Shown here: piece by piece, positions 52,571 through 60,832 of the stretch
How positions within the stretch are numbered: the first letter of the stretch is position 1
Layout: each line of letters starts with the position of its first letter
From: Pseudomonas marginalis
GTDB lineage: Bacteria; Pseudomonadota; Gammaproteobacteria; Pseudomonadales; Pseudomonadaceae
Direction of reading: 5' to 3'
NCBI RefSeq assembly: GCF_024169655.1
Contig: NZ_JALJWV010000001.1
Location: 3,539,001 to 3,603,000, forward strand
Length of the DNA stretch: 64,000 nt
Program-made: the position numbers and the translations under genes
Notes under the pieces: generated by a model
Database searches by the model: none
What the model was told of the DNA's origin: nothing
Seen by the model: the letters and a program-made list of their open reading frames with translations, nothing else

Positions 52571-55170
52571 ACGCTGAGCTACCTCATTCAGGTTCGCAGA
52601 CGCCGCTTGAGGGTTTGTGCGAGGCGCAGGTGCAGCAACGTCTGGCGCAGGACGGGCTGAACGAACTCCCCGCCTCCCGCCGACGCAGCGCCTTGCGCCT
52701 GATGTGTGACGTGGCCTTCGAGCCGATGTTTCTCCTGCTGGTCGCGTGCGGCGCTTTGTACATGGTGCTGGGCGATGTCCAGGAAGCCCTGATGTTGCTG
52801 GGCTTTGTCTTCGTCGTGATGAGCATCAGCTTTGTCCAACAGCGGCGCAGTGAACGCTCCCTGAATGCGTTGCGGGACCTCTCCAGCCCAAGGGCTAAAG
52901 TGCTAAGGGAAGGTAAAGAGTGCAGCGTTCCCTCGCGGGACCTGGTCGTTGGCGATGTTGTAATGCTGGCTGAAGGCGATCGCGTACCCGCTGACCTGCA
53001 ACTGACAACATGCGCCAACCTATCAATTGATGAGTCCTTGCTGACCGGAGAATCCATGCCAGTCAGCAAGCTGGTCGCGCCGCAGTTTCATACACTTGGT
53101 GATCCAGCGCCGCCGCCAATGGATGCGACCCTTGCACAGGCATTTTCAGGCACATTGGTCACGTGCGGTACCGCCCAGGGACGTGTCACCGCCACAGGCG
53201 AGCGCAGTGCGCTGGGCCGGATTGGCCAGTCACTGGCAGACATCGAGGTGGAACCCACCCCGACACAACAGCAAACGCGTCGTGTGGTCAAGCGGGTCGC
53301 TGTCATAGGCCTGGCGCTGGCGGCGGCGCTCGCTATCGCTTTCGGGCTGCTGCGCGGTGACTGGCTGCATGGGATGCTGGCGGGCCTGACGCTGGCGATG
53401 GCAATCCTACCGGAGGAGTTGCCGGTTGTACTGACGCTCTTTCTAGGCCTCGGCGCCTGGCGACTCGCCCGTGAGAAGGTGTTAGCGCGTAGCATCCCTG
53501 CCGTCGAATTGCTCGGTGCGACCACCGTCTTATGCGTCGACAAGACCGGTACGCTGACGGCTAACAGAATGACGGTCAGGCGCCTTTGGTCCGAGGAGGC
53601 TGAGTATGAAGTCGCCAGAGATGGTACTGACGGCGGCACGCCTTTGCAGGAGGCACTCCATGGTGTGCTTGAGTACGCGGTTCTCGCCAGCCACCGCCAT
53701 GCTTTCGACCCGATGGAGTCGGCCATCGGCGAGACCGGGCAGAGCCTGCTGGCACTCACCGAGCACCTTCACGCCGACTGGACGCTGATCGACGACTATC
53801 CCTTGTCACCCCAGATGCTGGCAATGTCGCGGGTCTGGCAATCGCCGAATCAACGAGAGCGACTCATTGCTGCAAAGGGAGCGCCCGAGGCAATCGTCGA
53901 TTTGTGCCATATGGATCCCGTTCGCAGCGCGCGCATTGCGGCTCAGGTGCTGGCGATGGCGGCAGACGGGCTTCGCGTTCTCGGCGTCGCACAGGCGACC
54001 TTCGCCGCCGAGGTATTGCCCGGTTTACAGCACGACTTCGACTTCAGGTTTCTAGGATTGGTCGGGCTCGAAGATCCGATTCGTCCAGATGTGCCGCAGG
54101 CTATTGCCGAATGCCGAGCCGCAGGCATCCGTGTGGTGATGATGACGGGCGACCACCCGGCCACAGCGATGTCGGTCGCCAGGCAGGCCGGGCTGGGCAC
54201 CGATGCGCCGGTGATCACGGGAACCGAACTGTCCACACTGAACGATTCTGAACTGGCCGCACGACTGATCACGACGCAGATCTTCTGCCGTGTTCAGCCA
54301 GAGCAGAAACTGCGCCTGGTACGCGCGTTCCGTGCACAGGGTGATGTCGTCGCCATGACCGGCGACGGTGTCAACGACGCGCCTGCGCTGAAGGCAGCCG
54401 ATATTGGCGTTGCCATGGGTGCGCGTGGCACCGAGGTCGCACGCGAGGCGGCCGCGCTGGTTTTGCTCAATGATGATTTCGAGTCGTTGGTGACCGCCGT
54501 GCGCTATGGCCGCCGCATTTTCGCCAACTTGCGCAAGGCGATTGTGTTTGTGGTCGCCGTACACGTGCCGATCGTCGGCCTATCGATGCTTCCAGTGCTT
54601 TTCGGCTGGCCGATGGTGCTGATGCCGGCGCACATTTTGTTCTTGCAACTGATCATCGACCCCGCCTGCTCGGTCGTGTTCGAGGCCGAACCGCTTGAGC
54701 CGGATGCGATGAAGGCTCCTCCACGTCGAAAGGAGCAACGGTTGTTCGACAGCGCAGTGATGATACGCGGCCTCTGCCAGGGCATTGGCTTACTGATACT
54801 GCTTCTCGCGACGTATGCGGGTATGAGGTGCTTTGCGCCGGTTGCGTCTGAGCGAGATGAGCTTGCGAGAACACTGACCTTCGTCGTCCTGGCGCTGGCC
54901 AACCTCGCCCTGATCCATACCAATAAGTCATGGGGCCGCACGCGCTGGGTGGGGCCTGGCGTGTTTGGCACCCAGCTCAGTTGGATCGCTTTCGCAACGC
55001 TGGCCATGTTGGCGGTAGCGCTGTTTTTTCCGCCGGTTACCCAGTTGTTCTCATTCGTGACACCCGCGCCAGTACTGCTACTTTTCGCATTTGGCATCGT
55101 CGCGCTGAGCGTAATGTGGTTCGAAGTCGTGAAATGGCTAATACGAATGAGGAGCGAGCACAGCGACTGA
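52567..55170 (+). CDS. Cation-translocating P-type ATPase (P2-like)
   Basis: 867 aa. N-terminal cation-ATPase domain (GLCEAQVQQRLAQDGLNELP), actuator loop LTGES (about 160), PEELP in M4 (about 280), phosphorylation site DKTGTLTANR (Asp about 325), KGAPEA nucleotide loop, MTGDGVNDAPALKAADIG hinge, C-terminal membrane helices. PEELP and LQLIIDPACSVVFEAEP in M6 point to Ca2+ or another divalent or alkali cation; the ion is unresolved. No heavy-metal CPC motif. GTG start overlapping the short frame above, with no Shine-Dalgarno of its own. Confidence 0.92.
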   Translation: MNAELPHSGSQTPLEGLCEAQVQQRLAQDGLNELPASRRRSALRLMCDVAFEPMFLLLVACGALYMVLGDVQEALMLLGFVFVVMSISFVQQRRSERSLNALRDLSSPRAKVLREGKECSVPSRDLVVGDVVMLAEGDRVPADLQLTTCANLSIDESLLTGESMPVSKLVAPQFHTLGDPAPPPMDATLAQAFSGTLVTCGTAQGRVTATGERSALGRIGQSLADIEVEPTPTQQQTRRVVKRVAVIGLALAAALAIAFGLLRGDWLHGMLAGLTLAMAILPEELPVVLTLFLGLGAWRLAREKVLARSIPAVELLGATTVLCVDKTGTLTANRMTVRRLWSEEAEYEVARDGTDGGTPLQEALHGVLEYAVLASHRHAFDPMESAIGETGQSLLALTEHLHADWTLIDDYPLSPQMLAMSRVWQSPNQRERLIAAKGAPEAIVDLCHMDPVRSARIAAQVLAMAADGLRVLGVAQATFAAEVLPGLQHDFDFRFLGLVGLEDPIRPDVPQAIAECRAAGIRVVMMTGDHPATAMSVARQAGLGTDAPVITGTELSTLNDSELAARLITTQIFCRVQPEQKLRLVRAFRAQGDVVAMTGDGVNDAPALKAADIGVAMGARGTEVAREAAALVLLNDDFESLVTAVRYGRRIFANLRKAIVFVVAVHVPIVGLSMLPVLFGWPMVLMPAHILFLQLIIDPACSVVFEAEPLEPDAMKAPPRRKEQRLFDSAVMIRGLCQGIGLLILLLATYAGMRCFAPVASERDELARTLTFVVLALANLALIHTNKSWGRTRWVGPGVFGTQLSWIAFATLAMLAVALFFPPVTQLFSFVTPAPVLLLFAFGIVALSVMWFEVVKWLIRMRSEHSD

Positions 55171-55246
55171 GCGAAGCCTTTAGTGCTGATCCCCGCGTTC
55201 GCCAGGGGCTGCACATGTCGCAACCCAGGCGAGGTCTGTTCAGCAG

Positions 55247-55480
55247 TTAATCGCTTAGATTGGCTCCCCGCGTTGGAAAAACAAACCGGATCAGCAGCGC
55301 AGCATCGCGCCCTTCGCCCGTGAGAGTAATCTCTGCCCCTCTAACATTATCGGGTAACGCGGCAAGTGGACTCGTCACGTTGGCGAACCTCTTACTCGGG
55401 TCAACGCCTTCATAAAAGGTGTACGTCAGGATTCGAACCCTGGAATCGCCAGTAACGTTCACTAGCTTCCAGGAATCCAA
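55247..55480 (-). CDS. Hypothetical protein or 5'-truncated remnant
   Basis: 77 aa from a TTG with no clear ribosome site. Beta-rich sequence (RVRILTYTFYEGVDPSKRFANVTSPLAALP, then GRDAALLIRFVFPTRG). A stop lies four codons upstream. It may be the tail of a lost gene. Confidence 0.35.
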   Translation of the reverse strand: MDSWKLVNVTGDSRVRILTYTFYEGVDPSKRFANVTSPLAALPDNVRGAEITLTGEGRDAALLIRFVFPTRGANLSD

Positions 55481-55562
55481 AGTAACTTTTTAAAACAATA
55501 CGTTAGATTCTAATAATTACCGCACCAAGGCACTTTTGAATGCGTTGGAGCCCGCGCCGATC

Positions 55563-55694
55563 ATGGGGCGCATAAGGTTGCAGAAATCATTCCGCCCTCC
55601 CCCGCGTGCTGCCGATCGAACACTATCGCCAATAGTCGTAGTGAAACATCCGGGGGCCGCTGATAATCTGCGACCACGTTCGCCAGCCGTTTAG
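55563..55694 (+). CDS. Very small Arg/Pro-rich open frame followed by a terminator
   Basis: 43 aa (starts MGRIRLQKSFRPPPRAADR, ends LRPRSPAV). The stop is 19 nt before a good terminator, suggesting a short transcript, either peptide or sRNA. GGAG lies 13 nt upstream, a little far. No homologue recalled with confidence. Confidence 0.25.
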   Translation: MGRIRLQKSFRPPPRAADRTLSPIVVVKHPGAADNLRPRSPAV

Positions 55695-55712
55695 GGATGG
55701 AGGCGTAAATAG

Positions 55713-55751
55713 AAGCCCTGGAGCCGCGAACCTCCGGGGCTTTGCTTTTTT
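55713..55751 (+). terminator. Rho-independent terminator
   Basis: AAGCCCTGGAG pairs with CTCCGGGGCTT (one wobble) followed by TGCTTTTTT. It ends whatever is transcribed rightward from about 55.5 kb. Confidence 0.7.
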
Positions 55752-56034
55752 GGCGCAGGCTGACACCCAACTCTTCTGGGCATTTTTCCTTTGGCCCTAA
55801 ATTGTTCAGGGCGCTGGGCGAAATCCCTTTCAGTACCGACATGGCCGAAATCGGAATGGTTGTGATGTGCCTTGATCTTTCCCGATAGACACGTTCGATT
55901 GCACCCGCCGGATTGTTTGGTTGTCATGGATTTGGTGTGTTTGTGCATCGGCGTAGCCGTGAAGCAAGCCTACGATCAGCCCCTGAGACAGCCGACCTTG
56001 CGATTGCTCATGGTCGCGTTTAGCGCGGATACAA

Positions 56035-56060
56035 AAACGCCCGCGTGGCGGCGGGCGTTT
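56035..56060 (-). terminator. Terminator of the CigR-like gene
   Basis: AAACGCCCGC and GCGGGCGTTT form a perfect 10-bp stem around GTGGCG; the minus-strand tail is TTTTTG. It lies 27 nt past the stop. Confidence 0.85.
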
Positions 56061-56087
56061 GGCATAGATCGTCGAAGCGTTATCGCC

Positions 56088-56549
56088 TTAATCGAAGGCG
56101 CCGTTGAGGACTTCGTAGATTATGCCGGAAGCAATTGCGACCAGTATCAAGTCCGTGCCTGCCTGCTGCCATTCGTAGCCGTCGTAATGTGGAAGTCTGC
56201 CCAACAATCGACCATCAAGTTTCTTGGCGATGCCTGGAGGAAGAGGCTTTCCTCTGGCTAGGTTCTTTTGTATTCCGGGTGGTAGTGAAGGACCTGGGCT
56301 CCAGTAGTCACGATAGCCACCGAGCACTCCCAATACGCTGCCGCGGTCAATGCTTGGCCCGCGAGCCCAATCGTCTCCGCTGGAACCTTTGCCCTTATTA
56401 CCCTGGTTCCCATGACCTTGGCCGCCTTGTGAGTTGCCTTTTCCATTGCCTTGACCTTTCCCATTGCCAGGGTCTGCGAGTGCAGTCACCGAGCCAACGG
56501 CCAAAGTAAGGCAGGTAACAGCAACTACAAGCGAGCGTAATTTAAACAT
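56088..56549 (-). CDS. CigR-family (RcnB-like) exported protein
   Basis: 153 aa. Signal peptide (RSLVVAVTCLTLAVGSVTALA), a low-complexity Gly/Asn/Lys/Gln stretch (PGNGKGQGNGKGNSQGGQGH, residues 26-57), then the hallmark LPPGIQKNLARGKPLPPGIAKKL and a C-terminal hydrophobic segment (DLILVAIASGIIYEVLNG). CigR of Salmonella is an anti-virulence membrane protein; here the role is unknown. AGAGAGGACG precedes the ATG. Confidence 0.8.
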   Translation of the reverse strand: MFKLRSLVVAVTCLTLAVGSVTALADPGNGKGQGNGKGNSQGGQGHGNQGNKGKGSSGDDWARGPSIDRGSVLGVLGGYRDYWSPGPSLPPGIQKNLARGKPLPPGIAKKLDGRLLGRLPHYDGYEWQQAGTDLILVAIASGIIYEVLNGAFD

Positions 56550-57112
56550 GACCGTCCTCTCTCCAAGGGAATGCTCCCTGAAATGTAGACGGTATTGCAG
56601 GTTTTAGTTCCGTAATACCCATCCCACTCACCGACATCGCCAATGTATCGGCCGCACGAAGAACAGATCGTTCGCCTGGAGACCACTACACGTTGACTGC
56701 TCGATGAGTGAAGGCTTGGCGAATGCGAAAGAAGTTCGCGTCGATAACGTCGCACCTGAATACGCAAGCCGCAGCAAGACCTCCAAAAAGCTACGAATCC
56801 GCCTGACTACAGACACGCTGGAGATCGTGAAGCCGACTCGTTGATCTAGAATCTGGCAGAGTTGCGGAAACCGCCTGAAATGATGCGGAAACGGTCAAGC
56901 GTTTTACTAAAAGCGTTTCAGGAAAGTTGCTTAATGAGGCCTTTGCACGAGAAGCCCATCATATTGAGATACTGCTTCGCAGACCTCACCGCCTGCTGGT
57001 TCCAATCAATGTTCATGCTGTCCACTGCTATCGTAGCGTCAGAAACGTCGAAACCCTCTCCAGCACAGCCCGGCACGCCTGGCTTTTACACACAAACGCA
57101 AGGATGCGAGCA
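56550..57112. other. Region without a supported gene
   Basis: Several short overlapping frames on both strands. One minus frame contains a CSSCGRYIGDVG segment of zinc-ribbon look (about 56600-56680) and one plus frame of 46 codons starts at 56704. None has a ribosome site. Probably decayed DNA. Confidence 0.45.
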
Positions 57113-57706
57113 ATGCCATCGCTCAAGAAATACTTCTCCAAAGGCCTTATCGCGGTAATTGCCGCGGTGGGCGGCGCCTGCCTTGAAGCCACCACAGACA
57201 TAATCAAGAAGAACTTCGAGCCAGCACTGGTTAGCGCTCGAAACAGCCTTGAGGATCGATTTTCGCCACTCCCGGAAAACGCGTTGATCGGGCTAAGTTT
57301 GGATTTCTACATGCCGTCGGCTTTGGGCAATGAGACCAAAGCTGAAGGTGTTTCAGCGTCCATCCCGGGAAAAAGCTGCCGCAAGCCTGACGGGCACGAC
57401 ATCGTTCGAGTATTTGACGAGTCAGCAAACGGTCATCGCACGAACGCCGTGATGATTATCCACTGCAGCCCCTCGGGGCGTGTTTCAGTAAGTCTTGCTC
57501 CGCAAAGCGGCCAGATTGTTTCAATTTATGAAGGCCGCTTCAGGGACGGTGAGAAACTTGGCTTCCCTGGAGTACCCGGCAGCTACTACGCCGGTGTTCT
57601 GACAATGCATCGCCTCGATGCGGTAGAGCCAAAGGGCCCCTGGATGTCGGTAAATAAATGTCAGATCGACAACAGCTGTAAACCTGAAGATTTTTCAATC
57701 AACTAG
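57113..57706 (+). CDS. Unknown membrane-anchored protein
   Basis: 197 aa. N-terminal membrane segment or signal (KGLIAVIAAVGGACLEATT), then a soluble, beta-rich domain (NALIGLSLDFYMPSALGNET, then NAVMIIHCSPSGRVSVSLAP) with three further cysteines, two of them near the C-terminus (KCQIDNSCKPED). AAGGA lies 8 nt before the ATG; a longer upstream frame has no start signal. No family recognised. A 49-bp palindrome follows 28 nt downstream. Confidence 0.65.
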   Translation: MPSLKKYFSKGLIAVIAAVGGACLEATTDIIKKNFEPALVSARNSLEDRFSPLPENALIGLSLDFYMPSALGNETKAEGVSASIPGKSCRKPDGHDIVRVFDESANGHRTNAVMIIHCSPSGRVSVSLAPQSGQIVSIYEGRFRDGEKLGFPGVPGSYYAGVLTMHRLDAVEPKGPWMSVNKCQIDNSCKPEDFSIN

Positions 57707-57734
57707 AACCCTATGTACAGATTGCTGTTCTAGC

Positions 57735-57783
57735 CATACACAAAGCCCCATTCTATACGGTATAGAATGGGGCTTTGTGTATG
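57735..57783. repeat. Perfect 49-bp palindrome (24-bp arms, 1-nt centre)
   Basis: Arms 57735-57758 and 57760-57783 are exact reverse complements (CACAAAGCCCCATTCTATAC in the left arm). It may be a bidirectional terminator for the 57113 gene, though without a clear T-run, or a recombination or replication site. Confidence 0.9.
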
Positions 57784-57815
57784 CCGGATTCAGCCTTCCA
57801 ACATAGGAGATCAGC

Positions 57816-58079
57816 GTGCCCGAACCTACCCTCACCTTCAAATGCCTCGGTCACACCAAACGGGGTGACTTGATTGAGTCCTACCAGCTGGAAGTAACCG
57901 ATACCCGCGATGGCACGACCGTAGAGATCTCAGTCCCGACGAGGCAGCTCATTTCAGCTCATAGCATGAAGAGCATTCTACTCGGCCGAAAAATGTTCTA
58001 CTCCGTCACGCAGCGCAAGCACGCGAAAATGCTGAGCGAGATGTTCGATCAGCAGCTGCTTGAAGCAGTCGAAGACTAG
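57816..58079 (+). CDS. Small hypothetical protein, possibly phage-derived
   Basis: 87 aa, GTG start with TAGGAGA 7 nt upstream. Beta-rich first half (LTFKCLGHTKRGDLIESYQLEVTDTRDG) and a basic helical second half. No family recognised. Confidence 0.6.
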   Translation: MPEPTLTFKCLGHTKRGDLIESYQLEVTDTRDGTTVEISVPTRQLISAHSMKSILLGRKMFYSVTQRKHAKMLSEMFDQQLLEAVED

Positions 58080-58137
58080 CCCGGCCCGCCGGTTTTTTTC
58101 ATGTCACTACTCCGAGCAATCATCAAAAGGACATTAG

Positions 58138-58437
58138 ATGACAAGCAGATTGGCTCTTTTAAAACGTGTCTTATCCAGCCCATCCATCACAGATGGCTCA
58201 ATAGACTCAGCTGACAACCTGCGCGACGGACTGATTGAAGCGCTTAAAGACTGGCCTGGAACTATGCTCTTGTGTTACGAAAAAATCCCATTCCGTAAGC
58301 CGCTTGAGAGCGACCACCGCCCCTTCGCAGAGGGCTTGATGAGCCAGTTGATCGATTACTTTCCGACCGCGACTAAACCGTACCCTCAAGTTCATCTGGA
58401 TGGGTTCTGGATGCTCGCCGAAGCGAATGCCATATAG
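58138..58437 (+). CDS. Small hypothetical protein
   Basis: 99 aa, AAAAGGAC before the ATG. Contains LRDGLIEALKDWPGTMLLCYEKIPFRKPLES. Soluble; unknown. It follows the previous gene by 58 bp, likely one transcript. Confidence 0.6.
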   Translation: MTSRLALLKRVLSSPSITDGSIDSADNLRDGLIEALKDWPGTMLLCYEKIPFRKPLESDHRPFAEGLMSQLIDYFPTATKPYPQVHLDGFWMLAEANAI

Positions 58438-58450
58438 CGCCAGATGCAAA

Positions 58451-58486
58451 AAGCCCAGCGCAGGGCTTGGCTCGGCTCTTTTTTTC
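58451..58486 (+). terminator. Probable terminator after the 58138 gene
   Basis: AAGCCC/GGGCTT stem with further GC-rich pairing to GGCTC, then TTTTTTT at 58480-58486. Confidence 0.55.
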
Positions 58487-58493
58487 GTGGATG

Positions 58494-58949
58494 TTAAGAA
58501 CGTTCGGGCTTTGCAGCAACGTATCCATTGACCACGTTATGGCAATCAACCGTCAGATCATTCAGAAAAGGGCTTATCTCCAGAAGCCCCATCAGCCGAA
58601 GCAGATCTGTAGCTGAATCACGGATGGGCTGCCAATCTTGATGATCGAATATCAACCGGTCGCCACAACGAAAAGCCTCTTCAGACAGGCCATTACATAG
58701 TTTCCACAGGTTTTGGAGGCCGCGCCTTACTTCGCCTGGCATGGCATTACCACAGGCCGCCAAGGTCTCGTTCAACGGCAACATTGTCATGGACCAGGCT
58801 TCGCATGCAGGGCAGTCAGGAATAGCTTCTCGCTGCTCATCTGCACTCATCGCCAAGAATTCCAGAGCAGGAAATACTTCACAAACGGCGAGTACCCGCT
58901 TGAACTCCCCCTGCCCATACCATTCCCAGAGCGTCGTTGCGAATCCCAT
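58494..58949 (-). CDS. Hypothetical protein, immunity-like size
   Basis: 151 aa, acidic, helical, with four scattered cysteines including CPAC (about 46-49). AGGAG lies 6 nt before the ATG. It follows the 59001 gene by 51 bp on the same strand. Pairs of small acidic soluble proteins often are immunity proteins, but no toxin is visible. Confidence 0.6.
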   Translation of the reverse strand: MGFATTLWEWYGQGEFKRVLAVCEVFPALEFLAMSADEQREAIPDCPACEAWSMTMLPLNETLAACGNAMPGEVRRGLQNLWKLCNGLSEEAFRCGDRLIFDHQDWQPIRDSATDLLRLMGLLEISPFLNDLTVDCHNVVNGYVAAKPERS

Positions 58950-59000
58950 CTTGAAGCTCCTAAACCGCTACCGCCTCTATCAAAATTCGCATGCTTGCTC

Positions 59001-59321
59001 CTAAAAAATTGATCCGCCGAAAGTGAAGAATTTGAACGATATCTTCTCGTCATTCACATCTCTCATTTCATAGCGAATTCTGTCGAGCCCATTATCTATA
59101 CGAGCGGCTTCAAGATGCATGAATTGGGTCAACCCACCACCAAACCCGCTCAAATCAAGAGCGCTGACATCATGAAAAGTCAGTGTCACCGCATCCAAAT
59201 CTGACCCATTGGCAGAAAGCACCAAAACCAAATCGTATTTGAAATCGTCGAATTTGATGTTGATCGACATAACACAATCATGCTCGCGCAGCAGATCGTT
59301 TAAGCGATCAAGCCTATCCAT
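59001..59321 (-). CDS. Hypothetical protein
   Basis: 106 aa, acidic, beta-rich (CVMSINIKFDDFKYDLVLVLSANGSDLDAVTLTFHDVSALDLSG). No signal peptide. Likely first gene of a two-gene unit with 58494. Ribosome site weak. Unknown family. Confidence 0.6.
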   Translation of the reverse strand: MDRLDRLNDLLREHDCVMSINIKFDDFKYDLVLVLSANGSDLDAVTLTFHDVSALDLSGFGGGLTQFMHLEAARIDNGLDRIRYEMRDVNDEKISFKFFTFGGSIF

Positions 59322-59467
59322 GTGTCAACCCGTCCGGGGTCAAATTCCATGCCATGCGCATGTCGTTCCCTCTTTGGTTTGGCGGGACTGTAGCATCAAG
59401 GAAACGGCTCCAGAAGGTCGCACGTTCTGTACATGAGGTTAAGCCTTAAATCTGAGTACACAAAAAT

Positions 59468-59497
59468 AAAAAAGGCGCTACTAAGAGCGCCTTTTTT
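59468..59497. terminator. Bidirectional terminator next to hsp20
   Basis: AAAAAA-GGCGCT-ACTAAG-AGCGCC-TTTTTT, 12 nt past the hsp20 stop; works for either strand. Confidence 0.9.
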
Positions 59498-59509
59498 GAT
59501 ACCGCCAAG

Positions 59510-59968
59510 TTACTGCAAGCTAACCTGACGCAGCTCGGGAGTACCTTCGCTACCGATAGCAATTTTCTTAGGCTTGGCTTCTTCGGGCACCACACGCAGC
59601 AAGTGGATACTCAACAGTCCGTTGTTCATCGAAGCACCGCGCACTTCAATGTGATCTGCCAGTCGAAACGACAACCGAAATGCTCGTTGCGCGATACCCT
59701 GATGCAGATAGGTTACTTCTTTTTCGGTTTCGCGCTTGTCCCCAACGACTGTCAAAACACCCTTCTCGACCTGGATATCCAGATCCGCTTCTGTGAGCCC
59801 AGCTACTGCGATGACAATTCTATATTCGTCATCACCGTGCTTTTCCACATTGTGAGGCGGATAGGTATTCGGAGTCTCGCTGCGAAGCGCCGACTCAAAT
59901 AGGTCATTGAAGCGATCGAAGCCAACAGATTGGCGGAACAAAGGGGCCAGCGAAAGGGTAGTAGCCAT
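59510..59968 (-). CDS. Small heat-shock protein Hsp20 (IbpA-like)
   Basis: 152 aa holdase chaperone. N-terminal SLAPLFRQSVGFDRFNDLFESAL as in IbpA, alpha-crystallin domain (about 38-130; DEYRIVIAVAGLTEADLDIQVEKGVLTVVG), conserved AFRLSFRLADHIEV. GGAGA precedes the ATG. Sigma-32-type promoter and a structured leader lie upstream. Confidence 0.93.
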   Translation of the reverse strand: MATTLSLAPLFRQSVGFDRFNDLFESALRSETPNTYPPHNVEKHGDDEYRIVIAVAGLTEADLDIQVEKGVLTVVGDKRETEKEVTYLHQGIAQRAFRLSFRLADHIEVRGASMNNGLLSIHLLRVVPEEAKPKKIAIGSEGTPELRQVSLQ

Positions 59969-60030
59969 CTCAAAATCTCCTGATTAAATCCAAGTGATTA
60001 AGTGCGCGACCCTCATTCGGCGTCGCGTGA
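59969..60030 (-). promoter_or_regulatory. Possible ROSE-like RNA thermometer in the hsp20 leader
   Basis: The leader contains a GCGAC/GTCGC hairpin (about 60008-60030) and, next to the start, ACTTGGATTTAATCAGGAG in which GATT/AATC and CTT/AGG can pair, covering the ribosome site. Many Pseudomonas ibpA leaders are ROSE elements; folding was not computed. Confidence 0.35.
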
Positions 60031-60034
60031 TAAA

Positions 60035-60063
60035 AATTTATGTTGGCCGAAAAAAATTTCAAG
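60035..60063 (-). promoter_or_regulatory. Candidate sigma-32 promoter of hsp20
   Basis: Minus strand has exact CTTGAAA (60063 to 60057), about 14 nt of spacer, and CAACATAAAT, an imperfect -10 against CCCATNT. It starts about 65 nt before the hsp20 ATG. Confidence 0.5.
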
Positions 60064-60304
60064 AGGGCAGAAGAAAATTTTTACGCGGCCGAATCTTCAC
60101 TCGCTGAAGCAGCGGTTCAGCATTAAGGAATGCTCGAACCGTTCTCCTGATTTGTCCACAGAGCTACGTCCTGGTGTGTTGCCTTAGCGCCGCATTCTTC
60201 CGCTCGCTTCCTGTCCAGGAATCCAGCGTGGATGGAATGCCAGTGGCATTACCATGGCGCGCGATAGTAGGCTCGCTCGCTCATAACCTCTCAATGGACT
60301 GAGC

Positions 60305-60832
60305 ATGAAACAAGATAATGATTCGAACCACTTCAAGCGCTGGCCATATGTTCCAGAGCTGCGCGATGACGGCGACCGCAACAATGGCGCCGTAGATCTA
60401 ATCGAAAACCCCGCGCAGATCGCGCTCATCCACGAGGCAACCGATGAAAACGGCCTTCGCCCTCTACTCGTTGAACTGAACAAGCCTGACGGAAGATTCA
60501 TGTCTCTCGGCTGCGCATCGGGATTGGATGGAAATTATCACTCGTATGTCGAATTCACGCTCCGAGACCATTCACTTGCGATAAAAAAGGATGAGCTTGA
60601 GTCGATTTACTCTCGCTGGCTCGATTGGCAAAGCAAGGTGGACGCGAAACACCCAGGCTTTTCCAAAGCTCTTCGTGAAAATGTGGTATGGGAGACGCGT
60701 ACATTTTCACTCCGTGGAAAAGAGCCGCAACATCTGATAACTGTCTTCCATCGCGCGCCGGATGAAGCAAATCATCGAACTCTTGCTGAGTACATGGTGA
60801 TTTTTCTTCGTTCACTTGAATCATCCTCTTAA
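60305..60832 (+). CDS. Hypothetical protein
   Basis: 175 aa, soluble, charged (KRWPYVPELRDDGDRNNGAVDL, then FMSLGCASGLDGNYHSYVEFTLRDHSLAI). No domain recognised; the size and genomic setting would suit an immunity-type protein. It ends convergent to phage gene K with a 4-bp overlap. Confidence 0.65.
   Translation: MKQDNDSNHFKRWPYVPELRDDGDRNNGAVDLIENPAQIALIHEATDENGLRPLLVELNKPDGRFMSLGCASGLDGNYHSYVEFTLRDHSLAIKKDELESIYSRWLDWQSKVDAKHPGFSKALRENVVWETRTFSLRGKEPQHLITVFHRAPDEANHRTLAEYMVIFLRSLESSS

Larger units (their letters stand above)
55481..56087. other. Sparse region between the 77-aa gene and cigR-like gene
   Basis: Beyond the 43-aa frame and two terminators no gene is supported. A minus frame at 55561-55842 reads through the terminator hairpin and is doubtful. 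Confidence 0.5.

Noticed and set aside
55133..55250. 38-aa frame starting MANTNEERAQRLSEAF
   Set aside because: Starts inside the P-type ATPase end; the ATPase C-terminus explains most of it. Not enough support.
55561..55842. 93-aa minus frame
   Set aside because: Reads through a strong terminator hairpin and lacks a ribosome site.
56525..56767. 80-aa minus frame with a CSSCGRYIGD zinc-ribbon look
   Set aside because: Overlaps the cigR-like start, no ribosome site, only one Cys pair plus a lone Cys; could be decay of a real gene but cannot be supported.
57735..57783. attachment site or plasmid origin
   Set aside because: The palindrome has no integrase, tRNA or replication gene beside it; kept only as a repeat.
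58494..59321. Toxin-immunity pair
   Set aside because: Size and charge fit immunity proteins, but no toxin gene or domain is visible, so no such function is assigned.
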